A DNA stretch of 64,000 nt from Celeribacter persicus (lineage in GTDB: Bacteria > Pseudomonadota > Alphaproteobacteria > Rhodobacterales > Rhodobacteraceae): assembly GCF_003050785.1 (NCBI RefSeq), contig NZ_QAOH01000012.1, positions 49,396 through 113,395 on the forward strand. Reading direction: 5' to 3'. Positions 15,650 through 24,588 of the stretch are shown here, piece by piece (position 1 is the stretch's first letter; the number at the start of each line of letters is the position of its first letter). Position numbers and translations under genes: made by a program. The notes below the pieces were generated by a model that did not search any database, was not told the DNA's origin, and saw only the letters and a program-made list of their open reading frames with translations.

Positions 15650-16948
15650 ATGAGCTTTTGCGTTCTGCCCAGCGGCGCGAAGACACTTTTAAATGTCACG
15701 GTTCCGGCCAGCCTACTCGGTCAACCCGGCGACCTCATCACCACCGATCTGACGATCAAAGACGGCAAGATTGTAAAAACGGACGCTGGGCAACCGGCCG
15801 AAACTACAATCGACATCCCGCATATCGACATGAAGGGCGCCATGGTCTTCCCGGCCTTCGTCGATATGCACACGCATCTCGACAAGGGCCACACATGGCC
15901 CCGCGCCGCAAACCCCGATGGCTCTTTCATGGGGGCTTTGGAGACCGTGCGCGCGGATCACGCGAACTGGACGGCGACGGATGTTGAAGCGCGGATGGAT
16001 TTCGCCCTGCGCTGCGCCTATGCGCATGGGACGAAAGCGATCCGCACCCATATCGACAGCCTCGACGATCTCGCCTCGTCCTCCTTTGGCGTGGTCAAAC
16101 GGATGCAGGAGAAATGGGCGGGCAAGATTGATCTGCAAGCCTCCTGTCTCGTCGCCATCGACAAGATTTTCAAGGATCAGGGCGACTTTCCGGCGATTGC
16201 CAGAATCGTCGCGGATGCCGGTCAAATCCTCGGTTCTGTCACCTATCCGGTGCCCGATCTGAAAGAGCGGCTATTGGATTTCTTCCACTATGCGATGCTC
16301 TACGATCTCGACGTCGATTTCCATGTGGATGAGACGGACGACCCAACCTCCGACACGCTGCGCACCATCGCGGAGACCGTTCTAGAGCTTCGCTTCAAGA
16401 ACACGGTAACGGTCGGCCATTGCTGTTCCATATCGGTCATGCCGGAAGAGACCGCCGACGAGATCATCGCGCTGGTCGCAAAGGCCGGTCTCAACGTCGT
16501 CTCACTGCCGATGTGCAACATGTATCTGCAAGACCGCTACAAAGGCCGCACGCCGCGCTGGCGCGGTGTGACCATGGCACATGAGCTGAACGCGGCGGGC
16601 GTCAATGTCTCCTTCGCCTCTGACAACACCCGCGATCCGTTCTATGCCTATGGCGATCTCGACATGATCGAGGTCATGCGCGAGGCGACGCGGATTTGCC
16701 ATCTCGACCACACCGATCAGCCCTGGGTGCAGGCGTTTCTCGCCAACCCGGCCAGGGCCTGTGGGTTCGACACACCGACTTTGACCGCAGGCGCTCCCGC
16801 CGATCTGGTCATCTGCAACGCACGCGGCTGGACCGAGCTTTTCGCCCGACCGCAATCCGACAGGGTGGTGCTGAGGGACGGAGATCCCATTGACCGTACC
16901 CTGCCCTCCTACTCTGAGCTTGATGAAATCGTGAGTGTGAAATCATGA
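15650..16948 (+). CDS. cytosine deaminase-like amidohydrolase
   Basis: The protein has 432 residues; the ATG is preceded by AAGGA at five bases' spacing. Metal-binding motifs are in order: FVDMHTHLDKGH (His74, His76), DFHVDET, TVGHCCS and FASDNTRDPF with the catalytic Asp. The segment CNMYLQDRYKGRTPRWRGVTMAHEL aligns with E. coli CodA. The family hydrolyses cyclic amidines such as cytosine, isoguanine or related rings to release ammonia. Here it sits directly after an NMT1-type importer and before redox enzymes, so the natural substrate may be a modified pyrimidine and not cytosine. The stop overlaps the next start (ATGA). Confidence 0.85.
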   Translation: MSFCVLPSGAKTLLNVTVPASLLGQPGDLITTDLTIKDGKIVKTDAGQPAETTIDIPHIDMKGAMVFPAFVDMHTHLDKGHTWPRAANPDGSFMGALETVRADHANWTATDVEARMDFALRCAYAHGTKAIRTHIDSLDDLASSSFGVVKRMQEKWAGKIDLQASCLVAIDKIFKDQGDFPAIARIVADAGQILGSVTYPVPDLKERLLDFFHYAMLYDLDVDFHVDETDDPTSDTLRTIAETVLELRFKNTVTVGHCCSISVMPEETADEIIALVAKAGLNVVSLPMCNMYLQDRYKGRTPRWRGVTMAHELNAAGVNVSFASDNTRDPFYAYGDLDMIEVMREATRICHLDHTDQPWVQAFLANPARACGFDTPTLTAGAPADLVICNARGWTELFARPQSDRVVLRDGDPIDRTLPSYSELDEIVSVKS

Positions 16949-18351
16949 AACCGAATGTCGCAGCCGCAATGGCCGAACTCTCCCATCTGGAGATTGACGA
17001 AAACCCCGCCACCATCCGCAACAAATCGCGGGACTTCTTCTGGTACTCCCCGGTCCTGAAGGCCGAAATGGATCATCTCGAAGCCGATTTCGTGGTCAAT
17101 CCCAAGACCGAGGAAGAAGTGATCGAAGTCCTCAAGACCTGTTACAAACATGACGTGCCCGTCACCTGTCGCGGGGGCGGCACGGGCAATTACGGTCAGG
17201 CCATGCCACTTGCCGGTGGCTGTGTCATGCACCTGACCGGCATGAACAAGATCAAGGAAATCGGCGCGGGCTATGTCGTGGCCGAGCCGGGGATCATCAT
17301 CAAGGAACTGGACGAAGAGCTGAAAAAAGCCTCCGGTCAGGAAATGCGCATGATCCCCTCGACGGCCTCGCAGGCCTCTCTGGGCGGCTTCATCGCGGGC
17401 GGCTCCGGCGGGGTCGGCTCCGCGAACTGGGGCGCGCTGCGCGATCTGGGCAATATCGACCGTCTGCGCGTCATCACCATGGAGGCCGAACCACGCGCGC
17501 TTGAGTTCACCGGCGAGGAACTGCACCGCGTCTCCCACGCCTATGGCACCAACGGCATCATCACCGAAATCGAAATGCCGCTCGCACCCGCCTATGAGTG
17601 GGTCGATATGTTCGTGCGTTTTGACAGCTTCCGCACCGCAACCGAATTCGCCGGACAACTGGCCGCCGAACCGGGCATCCTGATCAAGCTCGCCTCGGTC
17701 TACGCCGCGCCCATCGCGCATAAATATTTCCAGCGCGTGAAGGCCCATGTGACCGAGAACGATCACCTTTGCGGCGTCATGGTCGCACCGCAGTCCATGG
17801 CGGGTTTCCAGACCCTTTTGAGCCGTTATGAAGGTGGCGAGGTCATTTACCGGTCCGACGATGTAAAATGGGATCGCCATCCCGGCCCGGTCTTCGAATA
17901 TGGCTGGAACCACACCACGCTGCGCGCGCTCAAGTTCGAGAAGGACCTGACCTATCTCCAAGTCCGCTATGGCGATGACATCGAGAAGATCATGAAAGCC
18001 TATGAGACGTTCAAGGACGATCTCTACATGCACCTCGAAGTGATGCGCGAGGGCGCGGGGCTGTCTTTCGCGGGCCTGCCGATCGTCTTCCCAAAAGACA
18101 AGGCGCAGCTCGACGATCTGATCGCCAAACACGAGGCGATGGGCTGCATGATCTTCAACCCGCACCGCTACACTTTGGAAGAAGGCGGGCGGCAATCGAC
18201 CGACCAGCGTCAGCTCGACTTCAAACGCGAGGCGGACCCGAAAGGCCTGTTGAACCCCGGCAAGATGATCGCTTGGGACGAACCGGATTTCGATTACGCG
18301 GATATGTATTCCTACGCAAAGATCACGCCGAAACCGGAGGCCGCCGAATGA
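16945..18351 (+). CDS. FAD-binding oxidase/dehydrogenase (GlcD-type FAD_binding_4)
   Basis: The protein has 468 residues. The PCMH-type FAD domain is visible at about 50-230 (DVPVTCRGGGTGNYGQAMPLAGG and STASQASLGGFIAGGSGGVGS). The C-terminus (GGRQSTDQRQLDFKREADPKGLLNPGKMI) is typical of glycolate/lactate oxidase-like flavoproteins. It would oxidise an alcohol, hydroxy acid or ring C-H, passing electrons to an unknown acceptor. It overlaps the amidohydrolase and the next reductase gene by four bases on both sides, which strongly suggests a shared pathway. No Fe-S partner subunit is present. Confidence 0.88.
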   Translation: MKPNVAAAMAELSHLEIDENPATIRNKSRDFFWYSPVLKAEMDHLEADFVVNPKTEEEVIEVLKTCYKHDVPVTCRGGGTGNYGQAMPLAGGCVMHLTGMNKIKEIGAGYVVAEPGIIIKELDEELKKASGQEMRMIPSTASQASLGGFIAGGSGGVGSANWGALRDLGNIDRLRVITMEAEPRALEFTGEELHRVSHAYGTNGIITEIEMPLAPAYEWVDMFVRFDSFRTATEFAGQLAAEPGILIKLASVYAAPIAHKYFQRVKAHVTENDHLCGVMVAPQSMAGFQTLLSRYEGGEVIYRSDDVKWDRHPGPVFEYGWNHTTLRALKFEKDLTYLQVRYGDDIEKIMKAYETFKDDLYMHLEVMREGAGLSFAGLPIVFPKDKAQLDDLIAKHEAMGCMIFNPHRYTLEEGGRQSTDQRQLDFKREADPKGLLNPGKMIAWDEPDFDYADMYSYAKITPKPEAAE

Positions 18352-18935
18352 GCAAAGGCCGCGTCCTTGTCCTCTACGCCCACCCCTGCCCCGAAAGCTT
18401 CAATGCGGCGGTGCATGAGGTGGTCGTGGAGACGCTCAGGAAATCCGGCTGGGAGGTCGACGATTGCGATCTGAACGCCGAAGGCTTCCAGCCGGTCCTC
18501 ACCACCGAGGGCCGCCGGGGCTATCACGACGAGCCGGAAAACATTGAACCGGTGCGCGACTATGTCGAGCGGCTTCAGGCCGCCGATGCGCTCGTCATGG
18601 TCTTCCCGGTGTGGAACTTTGGCTATCCGGCGATCCTCAAGGGCTTTCTCGACCGGATTTTCCTTCCGGGCGTCAGCTTCAAACTGGTGGACGGCAAGGT
18701 CCGACCGGGTCTTACCAACATCAAGAAGCTCTACGCCTGCACCACCTATGGCGGCACACGCTGGCGCGCGATGATGAACGCCGATCCGCCGCGCAAATGC
18801 GTCACGCGGGCGGTCTGGTACGCCTGCGGCATGCCGAAGAAGAAATACATCGCGTGTTACGACATGAACCGCAACGAGGCTCCGAAGCTCAAGGCGCATC
18901 TTGAAAAGGTGCGGCGCGAGATGGAGGCGATGTGA
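18348..18935 (+). CDS. flavodoxin-like NAD(P)H-dependent oxidoreductase 1
   Basis: The protein has 195 residues; the start is fixed by the ATGA overlap with the previous stop. It belongs to the NAD(P)H quinone/FMN reductase family: VLVLYAHPCPESFNAAVHEVV binds the flavin phosphate and PVWNFGYPAILKGFLDRIFLPGVSF is the conserved second motif. It reduces quinones, flavins or aromatic nitro/azo groups with NAD(P)H. A near relative follows 28 bp downstream. The pair may form a heterodimer or act on successive intermediates. Its substrate cannot be read from sequence. Confidence 0.88.
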   Translation: MSKGRVLVLYAHPCPESFNAAVHEVVVETLRKSGWEVDDCDLNAEGFQPVLTTEGRRGYHDEPENIEPVRDYVERLQAADALVMVFPVWNFGYPAILKGFLDRIFLPGVSFKLVDGKVRPGLTNIKKLYACTTYGGTRWRAMMNADPPRKCVTRAVWYACGMPKKKYIACYDMNRNEAPKLKAHLEKVRREMEAM

Positions 18936-18963
18936 TGGCGCATCTTCTCATGTGGAGGCGCGC

Positions 18964-19584
18964 ATGAAACGCGCCCTCGTCCTCTACTGCCACCCGCGCG
19001 AGACGTCCTTCAACCACGGGATCAAAGACCTCGTAATCGAACGCCTTGAGAAGGCCGGCGTCGAATATCGCCTGCGCGATCTCTATGCCGAAGGGTTCGA
19101 CCCGGTCCTCTCCGCGCACGAACACGAAATCTATGAGAACGTCCCGGAAAATCGCGTTATGGTGGATCGCGACTGCGCCGATCTGGAGTGGTGCGACAGC
19201 CTGATCTTCGTCTATCCGACCTGGTGGTACGGCTTGCCCGCGATGCTCAAGGGCTGGCTCGACCGCACCATGGTCGCGGGCGTGGCCTTCATCATGCCGC
19301 AACAAGACGGTGATGACATCAAACCGGGTCTCACCCATATCACCAAGCTGGGCGTCTTCACCACTTGCGGCGCGTCGCGCTGGCTCACGCTTTTCGTCGG
19401 CGCTCCGGGTAAACGCACTCTGATGCGCGGGCTGCGGGTGATCCTTGCCAAGCGCTGCAAAACCGCCTTTGCCGCGCATTTTCTGATGGACAGTTCAACG
19501 CCCGAGAGCCGCGCTAAACACCTCGCACGCGTGCAGAAACGGCTCGACCGGCTGATTGCGGTCCCAACGCCCAAGGAGGGTTGA
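18964..19584 (+). CDS. flavodoxin-like NAD(P)H-dependent oxidoreductase 2
   Basis: The protein has 206 residues starting MKRALVLYCHPRETSFNHGI; the open frame before this ATG overlaps the previous gene without similarity. It shares with its neighbour the flavin motif and the WWYGLPAMLKGWLDRTMVAGVAF segment, so the two genes are probably an old duplication that has diverged. Function is NAD(P)H-dependent reduction of a quinone-like or flavin substrate. Its stop directly abuts the dioxygenase ATG (TGAATG), which indicates coupling. Confidence 0.87.
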   Translation: MKRALVLYCHPRETSFNHGIKDLVIERLEKAGVEYRLRDLYAEGFDPVLSAHEHEIYENVPENRVMVDRDCADLEWCDSLIFVYPTWWYGLPAMLKGWLDRTMVAGVAFIMPQQDGDDIKPGLTHITKLGVFTTCGASRWLTLFVGAPGKRTLMRGLRVILAKRCKTAFAAHFLMDSSTPESRAKHLARVQKRLDRLIAVPTPKEG

Positions 19585-20511
19585 ATGGACATTCCCGTAC
19601 TTGACTGGCAACGCTTTGCCTCCGGTTCCGATGTCGAGGGCTTCGTCAAGGATCTCGGCACGGCCTGCCGCGACACCGGTTTCTTCCTCGTGAAAGGCCA
19701 CGGCATTCCCGAGGACCTGATTGCAGATGTTTTTGCCAAAGGAGATGAATTCTTTGCCCTTCCCATGGCAGAAAAGACGAAGATCGACATCCGCAACAAC
19801 CCGCACAACCGCGGCTGGGCCTGTCAGGGTTCCGAGGCATTGGACGAAAATTCCGGACTGATGGATCGCAAGGAGGCTTTCAACGTCGGTTTCGACCTGC
19901 CGCCCGACGATCCGCGCGTGTTGGCGGGCGAGCCGTTTCGCGGCGTCAATGTCTGGCCCGAGGTGGATGGCTTCCGCGAAACCATGTTGGCCTATTACGA
20001 CGCGGTTCTGGCGCTCGCGGTCGGGCTGCATCAGGCGTTTGAAATGGATCTGAACCTGCCGGAGGGGTATTTCCCGCCGCATTTCACCGAGCCCATGGCG
20101 ACGCTGCGCGTGCTCTCCTACCCGGCGGCGCCGGACGGAGAAGGCATCGGCGCGGGGGCGCATACCGATTATGGCTCCGTCACCATGCTGATGACCGACG
20201 GGGTTGGTGGGTTGCAGGTCAAACCACGCGGGGGCGACTGGACCTCTGTCCCGCATGTGCCCGGCTCTTATGTCGTCAACATAGGCGATTGCCTGATGCG
20301 CTGGTCGAACGACATCTATGTCTCGACCCCGCACCGGGTTCTGCCACCCAAAACCGCCCGGCGCTCCATCGCCTTTTTCCTCGACCCGAACCCCGACAGC
20401 GTGATCGCCGCCCTGCCCGGCACGGGGGAAGCGAAATACCCCGCCGTCACCGGCGCGGATTACCTGCGGTCGCGGCTGGACGCGACCTATACCCCAAAGG
20501 ACATCAAATGA
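19585..20511 (+). CDS. 2-oxoglutarate/Fe(II) dioxygenase, isopenicillin N synthase-like
   Basis: The protein has 308 residues. The N-terminal DIOX_N region (IPVLDWQRF..., TGFFLVKGHGIP) is followed by the double-stranded beta-helix. Iron ligands His193, Asp195 (GAHTDYG) and His250 (STPHRV) are present, and Arg259-x-Ser261 is positioned to bind 2-oxoglutarate. Such enzymes hydroxylate or oxidatively open a substrate using O2. Fungal thymine-7-hydroxylase and related pyrimidine oxygenases belong to the same superfamily, which fits the cytosine-deaminase-like gene here, but the substrate is inference. Confidence 0.9.
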   Translation: MDIPVLDWQRFASGSDVEGFVKDLGTACRDTGFFLVKGHGIPEDLIADVFAKGDEFFALPMAEKTKIDIRNNPHNRGWACQGSEALDENSGLMDRKEAFNVGFDLPPDDPRVLAGEPFRGVNVWPEVDGFRETMLAYYDAVLALAVGLHQAFEMDLNLPEGYFPPHFTEPMATLRVLSYPAAPDGEGIGAGAHTDYGSVTMLMTDGVGGLQVKPRGGDWTSVPHVPGSYVVNIGDCLMRWSNDIYVSTPHRVLPPKTARRSIAFFLDPNPDSVIAALPGTGEAKYPAVTGADYLRSRLDATYTPKDIK

Positions 20512-21296
20512 GACGCTTTGACTGGGCCGAGTACCGCACCACGGAATTCGCCGATTTCAATCCCGAGAAAACCATCGTCATCCTGCCCACCGCCGCCGTG
20601 GAACAGCACGGGCCGCATCTGCCTGTCGGCGTGGACACTTACATCAACGAAGGCATGCTGGCCCAGCTCCGCGCCACCTGCCCCGACGATCTCGATATCC
20701 TCATCCTGCCGGTACAGGCGGTCGGAAAATCGAACGAGCATATCCACGCCAATGGCACGCTGACCTATACGGCGAAAACCGCGCTCGACGCTTGGACCGA
20801 GATCGGGCTGTCGGTGGCGCGCGCGGGTCTCAAGAAAATGGTGATCGTCAATTCCCATGGCGGCAACCTCGACCTGATCTCCATTCTGGGGCGAGAGCTT
20901 CGGGTGCAGGCGGGGATGATGGTCGTGAAATGCCAATGGGGCAATTTCGGCAAACCGGAGGGCATGTATAGCGCGCAGGAGAGCACTTACGGCATCCATG
21001 GCGGTGACCTTGAGACCTCTCTGATGCTGCATTTCAAACCGCATCTGGTGGATATGACCAAGGCCGAGGATTTCCGCTCCACCGCCGAGACCGCGCCGAT
21101 TTCGCCCATCGGGCCGGTCAATCTGGCCTGGGTGTCGAAGGATCTGAACCCGAAAGGCACCGTGGGCGAAGCGCATCTGGCGACGGCTGAGAAGGGCAAG
21201 GCGACCTGCGAACATCAAGTGGCCGGGTTCATCGAAATGCTCAAGGAATTCCGTGATCTTTCGACCGAAGGCTATGCCCGCACGATCCCGGAGTGA
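20508..21296 (+). CDS. creatininase-family amidohydrolase
   Basis: The protein has 262 residues starting MRRFDWAEY; the start overlaps the dioxygenase stop. Metal-binding motifs of the creatininase fold are clear: VEQHGPHLPVGVD (Glu32, His34, Asp43) and VNSHGGN, with a later ESTYGIHGGDLETSLML segment. Members hydrolyse cyclic amides (creatinine) or formamides (formylaminopyrimidine deformylase). Being the last gene of the importer/deaminase/oxygenase operon, it may open or deformylate a ring-derived intermediate. Creatinine itself is unlikely because no creatinase or sarcosine oxidase is nearby. Confidence 0.88.
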   Translation: MRRFDWAEYRTTEFADFNPEKTIVILPTAAVEQHGPHLPVGVDTYINEGMLAQLRATCPDDLDILILPVQAVGKSNEHIHANGTLTYTAKTALDAWTEIGLSVARAGLKKMVIVNSHGGNLDLISILGRELRVQAGMMVVKCQWGNFGKPEGMYSAQESTYGIHGGDLETSLMLHFKPHLVDMTKAEDFRSTAETAPISPIGPVNLAWVSKDLNPKGTVGEAHLATAEKGKATCEHQVAGFIEMLKEFRDLSTEGYARTIPE

Positions 21297-21326
21297 GGAG
21301 CCGCGCGAGAAGGCAATACAAACAAA

Positions 21327-21350
21327 AAAGGGGGCCTTACGGCCCCCTTT
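21327..21350. terminator. bidirectional rho-independent terminator
   Basis: Stem AAAGGGGGCC / GGCCCCCTTT with a TTAC loop lies between the convergent creatininase and permease genes. The minus-strand side has seven T's, so it mainly ends the polyamine transporter operon; the plus-strand side ends TTTCTC. Confidence 0.9.
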
Positions 21351-21351
21351 C

Positions 21352-22539
21352 TCATTCCTCTGTCTGCGGTGGTGCAATCCCGCCAAACGCCCCGCCAAAG
21401 GCCGAGTTGTTCTCGACTTTCGGCGCAGGAGCCGCAGGGGCCGATGTGCCCACACCTCCGAAAGCACCGCCAAAGGCACTGTCGGGTTTCGGTACGGTGA
21501 CGCCCTGCTCCGCCTCCTGCGCCTCGATTCTGGCCCGTTGCTCAGCACGAAGCGCCTCCTGACGGTCGAGTTTTTCCTGAAGGATCGCCGCCTCGCACTG
21601 GCTGCTGTCGTATTGCGAACCCGCGTAGGTGATCCCGCCGATCACGGCCACGAGGATCGCGAACACAACCCCCGGATGGGTCAGCGCCCGTGTTATCGGA
21701 TTGGCATAAAGCGGTGAACGCGAGGCGCGCCCTCCGGCCTCCGCCTCCTTGCGGCGCTGGAAGGCCTCGTTGGTCAGCGCCCCGATTAGCGTCAGGGTGA
21801 TGATGATCACCGCCAGCGCGGACAAGGACGGATCGGTGCCGTGCCGCACCTTGGACGCAAGGGCGGTGGTAAAGGTGCTTTCTGATAGAACCGTAAACAC
21901 CGTGGTGTTGTAGTTCTCGAAAGAGGCCAGAAGCGTGATAAACGCCGCCGAACCGATGGCGGGCGCCATGAAAGGCAGAAGGATCTTGCGAAACGCCTGA
22001 CCGGGGGTTGCGCCAAGGTCCAGAGCTGCCTCCGTCTGGGTCGCATCGAACCGCTGCAACCGCGCAATGAACACCAGCATGGCATAGGCCGAGACAAAGG
22101 TGATCTGGCCGACGATGGTCAGGAAATAGCCGTTGTAGAGAAACCCCGCTCCGATGCCCCGCGAGATTTGCCCCCACAGAACGATGGTCGAGATACCCAA
22201 AACCACGCCAGGGATCAGGATCGGCAGGATCAGGACCGTGTAAAGCGTTGAGCGCAGCTTCGAGGGCAACTCGGAAAGCGCCAGAGCCCCCGCAAGCCCG
22301 ATCGGCACAGCCAAAGCCACGACGCCAAGGCCGATGATTACGGAGTTCATCAGACCTTCCATCAGGCGCGCATTGCCGAACAATTCGCCAAACCAGTTGG
22401 TGGTGAAACATTCCCACGGGGCCACCCGTGGAAATCTCGACGAATTGAACGCGGTCAGCGCCATGATGATCAGCGGACCGAAGAGGAAGGAGAAGAACGC
22501 AAGCGCATAGGCGCCGCCGAAAATTGTATTCCTGTTCAT
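21352..22539 (-). CDS. polyamine-type ABC permease (PotI/PotC-like) with long C-terminal extension
   Basis: The protein has 395 residues, about 120 longer than usual. Residues 1-265 are a standard PotC/PotI permease, including the ATPase-contact loop (ALDLGATPGQAFRKILLPFMAPAIGSAAF). After it come an extra hydrophobic helix (HPGVVFAILVAVIGGITYAG), a charged probable coiled coil (ILQEKLDRQEALRAEQRARI) and a low-complexity tail with two copies of SAFGGAFGG. The tail would end in the periplasm if the helix spans the membrane. Overlaps the other permease by four bases. The extension's role is unknown. Confidence 0.88.
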   Translation of the reverse strand: MNRNTIFGGAYALAFFSFLFGPLIIMALTAFNSSRFPRVAPWECFTTNWFGELFGNARLMEGLMNSVIIGLGVVALAVPIGLAGALALSELPSKLRSTLYTVLILPILIPGVVLGISTIVLWGQISRGIGAGFLYNGYFLTIVGQITFVSAYAMLVFIARLQRFDATQTEAALDLGATPGQAFRKILLPFMAPAIGSAAFITLLASFENYNTTVFTVLSESTFTTALASKVRHGTDPSLSALAVIIITLTLIGALTNEAFQRRKEAEAGGRASRSPLYANPITRALTHPGVVFAILVAVIGGITYAGSQYDSSQCEAAILQEKLDRQEALRAEQRARIEAQEAEQGVTVPKPDSAFGGAFGGVGTSAPAAPAPKVENNSAFGGAFGGIAPPQTEE

Positions 22540-23459
22540 TTGCCGATCTCCCCGACGGAGACCTTGAAGACACGCATCATCAGCAACACGAAGCTGATAC
22601 AGGTCACGAGCAGGACGACGGCATAGGCCGAGCCTCTGGGCCAGTTCGAACTTTCATTGAACCACTGATAGATGACTTGCGTGAACCACAAGGACGACGG
22701 TCCGCCCAAAATCTGCGGCGCGGCCAGTGCACCGGCGGTGAGCATGAAAACCATGGTCGCGCCCGAAGCGATGCCGGGTTTCGCCATCGGCAAAACCACC
22801 CGCCAATGCACCCGCCACAGAGGCGCGCCCATGTCGCGGGCGGCTTCGACCTGAGTATGATCGAGCGCCTCGACGGCATTGTAGATCGGGAAGATCATCA
22901 GAAGGATATAGGCATAGGCAAGCCCGCAATAGAGCGCCACATCGGCACGGATGAAATCCACCGGCGCGTCCCAAAGCCCAAGCTGCATCCCCCATGTGTT
23001 CACCACACCCGTCGAACCGAAGAGCACGCGGAAGGCAAAGGCGCGCAGGATCTCGTTGATCCAATAGGGAATGATCAGCCCGATCACCATGAGCCGGGCG
23101 GCCACACCCTTGGCACCGTGCGCAAGGATATAAGCGATGGGGTAGCAGATGATCACGTCGATGCCCGTCACGATCAGCGCCGCGATCAGCGTGCGCACGA
23201 GGATCAGGATATCGAGCCGGTTCACCGAGCCATCGTTGTTGAAGAAAAAGCTACGATACTGTTCCAGCGTGTAGTGATCCGCATCCGTGCCGAGCTGATC
23301 CACCGGCAGATTGAAACGGAAGGAATAATCGAGCATCGAAAGCTGCGGCAGGGTGATGAACACCACAACCCAGAGCGTGACGGAAATGGCGACAAAGAGC
23401 GCCGCCCCCATCCCGTGTTTGGCGAGCAGGGCATCATAGGCGAGTTTCAACTGTTTCAT
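22536..23459 (-). CDS. polyamine-type ABC permease (PotH/PotB-like)
   Basis: The protein has 307 residues with six or so membrane helices and an N-terminal cytoplasmic stretch. The ATPase-contact loop (ARDMGAPLWRVHWRVVLPMAKPGIASGATMVFMLTAGA) and the segment YWINEILRAFAFR are typical of spermidine/putrescine-type permeases. It forms the heterodimeric channel with the following permease, and is coupled by overlapping ends to both neighbours. Substrate class is inferred from family and from the amine-related genes nearby. Confidence 0.92.
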   Translation of the reverse strand: MKQLKLAYDALLAKHGMGAALFVAISVTLWVVVFITLPQLSMLDYSFRFNLPVDQLGTDADHYTLEQYRSFFFNNDGSVNRLDILILVRTLIAALIVTGIDVIICYPIAYILAHGAKGVAARLMVIGLIIPYWINEILRAFAFRVLFGSTGVVNTWGMQLGLWDAPVDFIRADVALYCGLAYAYILLMIFPIYNAVEALDHTQVEAARDMGAPLWRVHWRVVLPMAKPGIASGATMVFMLTAGALAAPQILGGPSSLWFTQVIYQWFNESSNWPRGSAYAVVLLVTCISFVLLMMRVFKVSVGEIGK

Positions 23460-24559
23460 GTTTCGCTCGCCATATGCCCGACCGGAAGGATGGTGCCGTT
23501 CATCGGCGCGAAGCCCAGAGACAGGCTCTCGCCCTGCCCCGGAAGGCTGCCCGCCAACCCCGCGTTGACCATGGAAATACGCAATTCGTTCTCACCGGCT
23601 TTCGCAAAGACATGGTTGGTCGCGCCTTCGAATTCTTGCCGCGCGAGCGTGGCCTGAAAGGCGTTCTCGGTCGCGCCGGGAATGAGCTGTTCGGGGCGCA
23701 CAAAGAGCAATGCTTCGTCGCCTGCCTTATATTTGCGCCCGCCGCCCACGCGGGCCTCGAACGTGCCCATCGGGGTCTCAAGCGCGGCTGTCTCGCCGGA
23801 CTGGCCCTTGATAACGCCCTGCAACGCGTTGTTTTCGCCCACGAAAGACGCCACAAAGGCCGAGCGCGGGCGGTTGTAGATGCGATCCGGCTCGCCGACC
23901 TGTTCGATCACACCCCGGCTCATCACCGCCACACGGTCGGACATGGTCAGTGCTTCGCCCTGATCGTGGGTGATGTAGATGAAGGTCACGCCGACCTGTT
24001 TCTGAATGGCGCGCAGTTCCGTGCGCATGTGCTGACGCAGCTTGAGATCGAGCGCGGAGAGAGGCTCGTCGAGCAACAGAATATCCGGCTCGACGGCCAG
24101 AGCGCGGGCAATCGCCACGCGCTGTTTCTGACCGCCCGAAAGCTCGCCCGGTTTCTTGTCGCCGATCCCCGGCAGCGCGATCATCTCCAGCAGTTCGTCG
24201 GCTTTTTTGCGGCGCTCTTTCTTGGAAACGCCCCGCACTTCGAGCGGAAAGGCGATGTTCTCGGCCACGGTCATCAGCGGAAACAATGCGAGATGCTGGA
24301 AAATCAGCGCGGTCGGGCGTTTGTTCGGACCAACCCCGGCCATATCCTTGCCACCGATCAGGACCCTGCCCTCGGTCGGTTCGGAAAAACCGGAAATACA
24401 GCGCAGCATGGTGGTTTTGCCGCACCCCGACGGACCGAGGAAGGAAAAGAATTCGCCGGAATTGATCTTGAGATTGGCGTTGTCGACGGCGGTGTAAGTG
24501 CCGAATCGGATCGTGACATGGTCGAGCAGGACAGAACGGTCTGGGATCGTGTCGGGCAT
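23456..24559 (-). CDS. spermidine/putrescine-type ABC transporter ATP-binding protein (PotA/PotG-like)
   Basis: The protein has 367 residues starting MPDTIPDRSV. Walker A is GPSGCGKTT, the signature is LSGGQKQRVAIARAL, Walker B is ILLLDEPLSALD, and a C-terminal TOBE-type regulatory domain runs from about 240 (GENNALQGVIKGQSG to FVRPEQLIPG). This is the long PotA/FbpC type and not the short nitrate type seen twice elsewhere in the window. It is preceded by a terminator-like hairpin after the binding-protein gene, so it is probably expressed below it. Confidence 0.93.
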   Translation of the reverse strand: MPDTIPDRSVLLDHVTIRFGTYTAVDNANLKINSGEFFSFLGPSGCGKTTMLRCISGFSEPTEGRVLIGGKDMAGVGPNKRPTALIFQHLALFPLMTVAENIAFPLEVRGVSKKERRKKADELLEMIALPGIGDKKPGELSGGQKQRVAIARALAVEPDILLLDEPLSALDLKLRQHMRTELRAIQKQVGVTFIYITHDQGEALTMSDRVAVMSRGVIEQVGEPDRIYNRPRSAFVASFVGENNALQGVIKGQSGETAALETPMGTFEARVGGGRKYKAGDEALLFVRPEQLIPGATENAFQATLARQEFEGATNHVFAKAGENELRISMVNAGLAGSLPGQGESLSLGFAPMNGTILPVGHMASET

Positions 24560-24588
24560 GATGCCTCTCTTATGAATTGAGTATGAAA

